Assembly (NCBI RefSeq): GCF_001636695.1
Contig: NZ_LGEL01000009.1
Location: 62,001 to 126,000, forward strand
DNA length: 64,000 nucleotides
Source of the DNA: Pedobacter panaciterrae
Lineage (GTDB): Bacteria; Bacteroidota; Bacteroidia; Sphingobacteriales; Sphingobacteriaceae
Direction of reading: 5' to 3'
This document shows positions 59,355-64,000 of the stretch, one piece after another (position 1 is the first letter of the stretch; every line of letters begins with the position of its first letter). The translations under genes were made by a program, and so were the position numbers. The notes beneath the pieces were generated by a model. That model was given only the letters and a program-made list of their open reading frames with translations, did not search any database and was not told where the DNA came from.

Positions 59355-62180
59355 CTATGGAGCTATAGGAGGAAGAGGGCAGTCATGACATCTTTTAACA
59401 GTGATCTGTTCTCTTTTAATGCCTATATGCCCCTGTAGGTCGGCACCTTCAATGATGACAGTATACATGCCCGGATTATCTGCAGTATAGAAGCTAATAG
59501 TTGCTTTACCTTCTTTGTCAGTAATAATATTTGGTGCCCAATATATGGTGGAACGTATATCAGACATATCAGCAATGCTGTTAGATGTATATTTTGGGCT
59601 ATAAAACTCTTTGGGAGTGATAAAAGACATTGGCTTATATAAATAAGTTCCGATACTCTTTTTTAAGAATGGCCCTTTACCGCCGCGGGTAGTTACTTCG
59701 ATAAAGGCATGATCCCATGGTATATCAACTACTGGATTGAGGTAAGTACTTGTATAACTCATTTGATACTTCCCGCTCACCATTACTTCAATTCCTTTGA
59801 TTTCTTCAGCGTCGTAATAGTCAAAGATATCTTTTAGGTACTGATAGCGTGATGTTTCAGGTGAAATGAAAAATTCAGTATTTACACCATCGATAACCAA
59901 ATGAACTAACATGCTGTGCACTTTGTAATTGAGCTGTCCGGTTTTGTCAGCTCTTATCCCAAATCCTTTAACGTTTTTACTGATAAGCTCCCCTAGAGTA
60001 GTTCTACCAGCTTTTTTTAATTGTTCCTCATCAATAATGACATCTGCACCTCCGGGACCATTTAAGTTTTTAGAGCCTTTAATTACCTTTTTTGCATTAA
60101 TAACTACCTCTTTAAGTAAATTACCTCCGGTAATCCGTAATTGTTCTTTTTTTAAGTTCACCTGATTATTTACGGTGAGATAGGTGCCAGTATCAATATT
60201 TACAAACCATGGGATAATCTGATCTGTGGATGATGAGAAAACGGGGGCTTTAAACTCATCCATCTCAATGCCAACGTTAAAGCTTTTTCCTTTTTTGTTT
60301 TTAGCACTTATAAAGTAAGCAGGGGTATCAATTGGAGAAATCCCTCTAAAAATAAAATTTCCTTTATCATCGGTAAGTGTATCTATTACTAGTAAAGGAT
60401 TTTTTGAGAATAAACTAATTGGAGATTTAGCAACAGGTTTGTTGAAAGCATTGGTTACTTTACCTTTAATTAAAAACTCCTCTTCATTTGGAAAGATTAA
60501 TGGTTTTGAAGGCTTAAATATCTGGTTCCAGTTGTAACCTGCCCAACCCTGGGCTAGTAACAAATGGTCAAGATGCTGCCACTTTTCAGAATGAGTTGCC
60601 GCATTGCTGTAATAACCCGGACTTTCTATATTGCCTTTTAAGTCTGAAGTTAATAGCATGTAGCTTACAATTGAGTTTTCTGTAATGCTATCTACTTTAA
60701 CCTGTCCATTATCTGTTACTGCAAGTGAAAAACTACCTTGTATGGGTTTTCCGGTATCATCACTCACTTTAATATTTAAAGAAACACTGTCTCTTTGTTG
60801 GTATTGGTTTTTATCTGATTTTAACTGGATATTCAGATTGTCATTACGGTCATTGTAAAACATCCGTTCATTCAGCCCCATTTTGCCTTCATTTATTAAA
60901 ATAAGGCGAACTATACCACTTGGAAAGAGCTGTTTATTTAATGCAAATTTTAGCTGGTTTCTGTTAAACTTAACCGCTGCACCCCAACACACTATATTTC
61001 GTGCAAGGACAATTAGGTAATAAGTTTGATTGGCCGCAATTATATCTGGTGTGGATGTCAGTGTTACTTCACATGAATCACTTTTAAATAGATTCGTAAC
61101 ATTTAACGTTATGCCGGTACTTTCAACGGATGGAAGTTGGTACGTCTGGTATTTTCCATCAGGTAATTGTATTCTGGCGGTATAAGTTTCTGCAATTTCA
61201 GGAACAATATTAAAAACTCCTATTCCTGCGTGCGCAGTTGTAAAAGAAGTAACTTCCTGTTGCTTATTGTTATAAATCTTACCCGATACGGCTACCCCAT
61301 GGCCATCTTCATTTAAAGCCTTAAATGCGATATTAGTTTGTTCACCTGCAACTAGCTTTCCGCCTTCGGGCATAAACTGCAAGTCTATTTTTTCAGGTCG
61401 GTTTAATATTACGGGGATCGATACCCTACGACTGCCCTGACTTTTGCGTAAATCCTGAATGCCCAGTGAGATATTTTTTGAGTATGTTTTTTCGGGTAAA
61501 TCAAAACTTAATTTTAAAGCACCGTCCAAACTTGTTTCTACTTTATCTTTAAACCATGTTTTTCTACCATCCATAACGCTCACCTGCATTTCTCTTAAAC
61601 CTACAGGAGCTTTGTCAAATTGATTGATCTTTAAACCCATCTCAATTTTGTCCTTGTTGTTGTCTTTTGTTAAATGCGCATTATAATTGATCAGCCAAGC
61701 TGATCCTGCATCAGTACCAATATAAAAGTGCTTCTTATACAGGTAGCTCTCTCCAAAATTTCTCATCCAGCTGGTGTACCCGGTTAAAGTATATCCTCCC
61801 TGCGTCAGATCTTGGTCTAATCCTATATAGCCGTAGGCCATTCCACTGTTTACGGGAACCATAATTCGCTGAATAAGCCGATTGCTGTCGTTTGAAAGCT
61901 CCAGATAAAGCACACCGCTTTTAGCAGAGTAGTTAAGGAAGGATGCATTTAGCAAATACGCTTTAAACCACAATGTATCTCCGGCCTGATATGCCGGCTT
62001 GTCGGTTTGTAAGTAAAGCTTTTCGATTGAAAGACTATCGTTCTGCGTATTAAGCTTAGTAATGATCTGACTTAAATTTTGTTTGGTAGATACTTGAGAG
62101 AAGCTTGATGAAATGTTGAAAAGGTAAAGCAGAACACAAATAAAAATACTTGTTATAATATGAACGGCTTTGGTTTTCAT
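59355..62180 (-). CDS. MG2-domain and TonB-plug-like exported protein
   Basis: A 941-residue exported protein (signal peptide near residues 1-29). Domains in order: an alpha-2-macroglobulin MG2-like domain at about 50-150 (LYLQTDKPAYQAGDTLWFKA); further MG-like beta domains to about 550; a carboxypeptidase-regulatory-like domain at about 565-640 (FLIKGKVTNAFNKPVAKSPI); a TonB-receptor plug-like domain at about 705-800 (GGADVIIDEEQLKKAGRTTL, then GELISKNVKGFGIRAD); and a last Ig/MG-like strand set at about 880-930 (DKEGKATISFYTADNPGMYT). No outer-membrane barrel follows the plug. Such hybrids are common but uncharacterised in Bacteroidota; a role in surface protein secretion or receptor support is a guess. 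Confidence 0.85.
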   Translation of the reverse strand: MKTKAVHIITSIFICVLLYLFNISSSFSQVSTKQNLSQIITKLNTQNDSLSIEKLYLQTDKPAYQAGDTLWFKAYLLNASFLNYSAKSGVLYLELSNDSNRLIQRIMVPVNSGMAYGYIGLDQDLTQGGYTLTGYTSWMRNFGESYLYKKHFYIGTDAGSAWLINYNAHLTKDNNKDKIEMGLKINQFDKAPVGLREMQVSVMDGRKTWFKDKVETSLDGALKLSFDLPEKTYSKNISLGIQDLRKSQGSRRVSIPVILNRPEKIDLQFMPEGGKLVAGEQTNIAFKALNEDGHGVAVSGKIYNNKQQEVTSFTTAHAGIGVFNIVPEIAETYTARIQLPDGKYQTYQLPSVESTGITLNVTNLFKSDSCEVTLTSTPDIIAANQTYYLIVLARNIVCWGAAVKFNRNQLKFALNKQLFPSGIVRLILINEGKMGLNERMFYNDRNDNLNIQLKSDKNQYQQRDSVSLNIKVSDDTGKPIQGSFSLAVTDNGQVKVDSITENSIVSYMLLTSDLKGNIESPGYYSNAATHSEKWQHLDHLLLAQGWAGYNWNQIFKPSKPLIFPNEEEFLIKGKVTNAFNKPVAKSPISLFSKNPLLVIDTLTDDKGNFIFRGISPIDTPAYFISAKNKKGKSFNVGIEMDEFKAPVFSSSTDQIIPWFVNIDTGTYLTVNNQVNLKKEQLRITGGNLLKEVVINAKKVIKGSKNLNGPGGADVIIDEEQLKKAGRTTLGELISKNVKGFGIRADKTGQLNYKVHSMLVHLVIDGVNTEFFISPETSRYQYLKDIFDYYDAEEIKGIEVMVSGKYQMSYTSTYLNPVVDIPWDHAFIEVTTRGGKGPFLKKSIGTYLYKPMSFITPKEFYSPKYTSNSIADMSDIRSTIYWAPNIITDKEGKATISFYTADNPGMYTVIIEGADLQGHIGIKREQITVKRCHDCPLPPIAP

Positions 62181-62255
62181 GGTTTGAGTATCTGGTTAAG
62201 ATGGGTTAATTTCTTATAAAGATACTGATAGATAACCTTTTTTAAAAGAGGTGAT

Positions 62256-62283
62256 CGTCATCTCTCCGATAGGAGAGATGACG
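62256..62283. repeat. Collapsed copy of the REP-like hairpin (copy 6)
   Basis: CGTCATCTCTCC-GATA-GGAGAGATGACG: the outer ends of the dispersed hairpin are fused with most of the arms and loop missing. It lies in the 210-bp gap between the MG2/plug gene and inositol oxygenase. Confidence 0.75.
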
Positions 62284-62390
62284 GCACATGCAGATGATGG
62301 TGGGTCGAAATGACGACACATGGAGATCAAGGCTCGTGGATTCTCCCAGATAGACTCACCTTCTTTTAAATAAACTTACCAGCTGGTATC

Positions 62391-63263
62391 TTAAAGCTTA
62401 ACCGTTGCTGGTAAGTATTTGGCGATCAGATCTTCGTAATACGGTTTAAGTTCTGATACAACGGGAGGTTTAGGACTTTTCGAATATAGATCGTAAGGAT
62501 TAAACTTATCGACCCATTTAAACATTTCCTGATCATGAGCACTTAATAAGTGATCGTAAGCGTGTTCACGGTGCTGCGAATAAAACGAGTGGTAGCGAAT
62601 CATGTACAACGCAGGCTCCGGTAAGTAATTTTTAGTGATGTGGTATAGGTACTCGTCGTGCCCCCATGACATATGGATGTTGTCGAGTCCACATTGATGT
62701 GTATATACACCGTATTTCGTATTATAACGTTCATCTGTACTATCAGGGTTAGCTGAAAAGAAATCAGGATATACAATCTTATCCGAGAACTTACAGCCCA
62801 CAGGGAACGAATCTCCTACAACATTCCACTGTGGCTCTCCAAAAAGGCATAGTACCTTACCAAGATCATGTATAAAGCCAGTTAGCACAAACCAATCCGG
62901 ATGTCCGTCGGCGCGGATAGCCTCGGCAGTTTGTAACAGATGTTGTAACTGATCCAATGATGTATCAGGATCTGAATCATCAATCAATGTATTCAGGTAT
63001 TCCATTGCAGCCCACCATGGCATCTCTTTTTTATCAAACTGTAAAAAGTTAGCTTTTTTTGCAAGTACATTCCCATAGGTTTGATACTTGTGGTTCAAAC
63101 GATAGAATTCACGAACGGAATCGTTTTCCGGGCTATCATAATTTCTAAATTCTTCTTTCTTTTTTTCAGGAACACCAGGTTCCGGATATCTTTTTAATAC
63201 ATCGTCCTCCCACACATCGAGGCTAGACAATGGAGATAGTTCCTCTTTTCTTGACTCTTTCAT
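62391..63263 (-). CDS. Inositol oxygenase
   Basis: Di-iron enzyme that cleaves myo-inositol to D-glucuronate with O2. The 290 residues match the eukaryotic-type MIOX family found in some Bacteroidota. The family landmarks are [20 protein letters not shown] near the N-terminus, then the HD-type metal ligands in [20 protein letters not shown], the substrate loop [37 protein letters not shown] with two metal His, [12 protein letters not shown], and the near-terminal [12 protein letters not shown]. No signal peptide. It lies 44 bases downstream of the sodium symporter gene on the same strand, which may import the inositol. Other catabolic genes must lie beyond the window. Confidence 0.93.
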   Translation of the reverse strand: MKESRKEELSPLSSLDVWEDDVLKRYPEPGVPEKKKEEFRNYDSPENDSVREFYRLNHKYQTYGNVLAKKANFLQFDKKEMPWWAAMEYLNTLIDDSDPDTSLDQLQHLLQTAEAIRADGHPDWFVLTGFIHDLGKVLCLFGEPQWNVVGDSFPVGCKFSDKIVYPDFFSANPDSTDERYNTKYGVYTHQCGLDNIHMSWGHDEYLYHITKNYLPEPALYMIRYHSFYSQHREHAYDHLLSAHDQEMFKWVDKFNPYDLYSKSPKPPVVSELKPYYEDLIAKYLPATVKL

Positions 63264-63307
63264 AATGCTTAATTTTTTATAGTTAATTATTTATATTCTA
63301 TTTGCTT

Positions 63308-64000
63308 TTACCAAAACACTGTATATAAAGCAGTAAGTATGCCCATAATAAGAATGGAACCTATGGCAAAACTAGTGCTGATCTTAAACATAGAGGTGTC
63401 TACTTCAATTGCATTTTCACTGGCAATTTTTTGAGGCTTGCTCAAACTGATCACAATCATCAGGATCACAATGACTACAAAGTCAATAGCCATTCTGTCG
63501 AGGAAAGGATAATCCGGGAAAGCACCATTTGTCCAGACAGGCAGAAACTTTAATACTGTTGAAAGTGGAATTGTGATCAATGCTCCCGTCATAGCCGCCG
63601 CAGTTGTTGTGCGTTTCCAATAAAATCCGAGCAAGAATATGGCCAGTACTCCTGGTGAAATAAAACCCACGTATTCCTGTATAAACTGGTAAGCCTGATC
63701 AAGTGATTTTAAGGATGGCGTTACAATCGCAGCAATCAGCATGGAAACTACAACTGCCCATCTGCCAACATTAACCATCTTTTTATCAGAGGCTGTTTTG
63801 TTGAAGTATTTTTTATAAATGTCGAGCGAAAAAATTGTAGATATACTGTTTGCTTTACCTGCCAGTGAGGCAACAATGGCCGCTGTAAGGGCAGCAAAAG
63901 CGACACCTTTCAAACCTGCCGGCAATAAATTCATTAAGGTTGGATAAGCATGATCGGGTTTCAATACACCTCCATCCGACATTTCCGTAAGAAATAAACC
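63308..64000 (-). CDS. Sodium:solute symporter (SSS family), C-terminal part, cut by window end
   Basis: The frame is open to base 64000, so the start is outside the window; 230 residues are visible. At least five membrane helices can be seen: GVAFAALTAAIVASLAGKAN, WAVVVSMLIAAIVTPSL, VGFISPGVLAIFLLGFYWKR, AMTGALITIPLSTVLKFL and AIDFVVIVILMIVISLSKP, with a last one at the end (FAIGSILIMGILTALYTVF). KANSISTIFSLDIYKKYF and FYWKRTT are typical of SGLT-like sodium/sugar or sodium/inositol symporters. With inositol oxygenase directly downstream it is probably an inositol or sugar importer. An internal ATG at 63982 is not a true start. Confidence 0.88.
   Translation of the reverse strand, partial: GLFLTEMSDGGVLKPDHAYPTLMNLLPAGLKGVAFAALTAAIVASLAGKANSISTIFSLDIYKKYFNKTASDKKMVNVGRWAVVVSMLIAAIVTPSLKSLDQAYQFIQEYVGFISPGVLAIFLLGFYWKRTTTAAAMTGALITIPLSTVLKFLPVWTNGAFPDYPFLDRMAIDFVVIVILMIVISLSKPQKIASENAIEVDTSMFKISTSFAIGSILIMGILTALYTVFW

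Noticed and set aside
59206-59388. 60-codon plus-strand ORF
   Set aside because: It overlaps the end of the MG2/plug gene, has low-complexity basic composition and no ribosome site.

Overview
The window looks like a chromosomal segment of a Bacteroidota bacterium, most likely Sphingobacteriaceae and Pedobacter-like. The evidence is roughly 40% GC, promoters of the Bacteroidota type (TTG, about 19-20 bases, then TAnnTTTG), families typical of the phylum (DUF6266, head-GIN DUF2807, SusC-like plug/MG2 proteins, M61 and M1 peptidases, lipoproteins) and the beta-oxidation gene order. No rRNA, CRISPR, prophage or intact transposase gene was seen.

Layout. 1-2463: minus-strand RND efflux permease (cut by the window edge) and its membrane-fusion adaptor. 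2670-8608: an M61 peptidase, a small outer-membrane barrel protein, a decayed Rpn/PD-(D/E)XK nuclease-transposase pseudogene, a possible small protein and two tandem DUF6266 proteins. 9032-13979: long-chain acyl-CoA ligase, lipoprotein gamma-glutamyltransferase and an OmpA-family protein. 14429-21322: a fatty-acid beta-oxidation cluster, marR-fadN-fadA-fadE, interrupted by an S23/Avd-like four-helix-bundle gene and soaked in inverted and tandem copies of a TAGTATTTAGTACTTAG-like repeat. 21776-27843: two FKBP lipoproteins, then photolyase, TIGR01777 epimerase, cryptochrome DASH and a CarH-type MerR B12 photoreceptor. 27909-37869: sucA-sucB and lpd for 2-oxoglutarate dehydrogenase, separated by a DUF2807 protein, an M1 peptidase and a CocE/NonD hydrolase. 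38821-45911: a complete RND tripartite pump operon (TetR-TolC-adaptor-permease) with a second, paralogous TetR. 46096-50417: murB, an ECF-like sigma factor, an SRPBCC protein, a lycopene cyclase, a cytochrome-b5-like protein and a PfkB kinase. 50481-52537: two near-identical tRNA-Asn loci bracketing one LamG/endonuclease-phosphatase gene. 52747-56668: a beta-helix protein, two AraC-type regulators, a decayed copy of the first of them, and a lipoprotein. 57008-64000: GNAT, a lipoprotein, an MG2/TonB-plug protein, inositol oxygenase and an SSS transporter cut by the window end.

How it fits together. The fad cluster with the acyl-CoA ligase can activate and oxidise fatty acids, and the MarR protein probably represses the cluster through a palindrome at its own transcription start. 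The sucAB and lpd products form one complex. Photolyase, cryptochrome and CarH form a light-response group; the lycopene cyclase at 48537 has a promoter sharing a TTGTTTAAC motif with the carH upstream region, so it may belong to the same regulon. Inositol oxygenase and the adjacent SSS transporter suggest myo-inositol uptake and oxidation.

Most unusual signals. (1) A dispersed hairpin family, five full copies and one collapsed copy, four of them next to their own private short tandem arrays. (2) One of these hairpins nested inside a 179-bp MITE-like element with 28-bp perfect terminal inverted repeats. (3) The S23-type gene inside the fad operon with its repeat family reaching up to the start codons of its neighbours. 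(4) Triple AACA/TGTT dyads in front of carH. (5) The duplicated tRNA-Asn locus around one gene.
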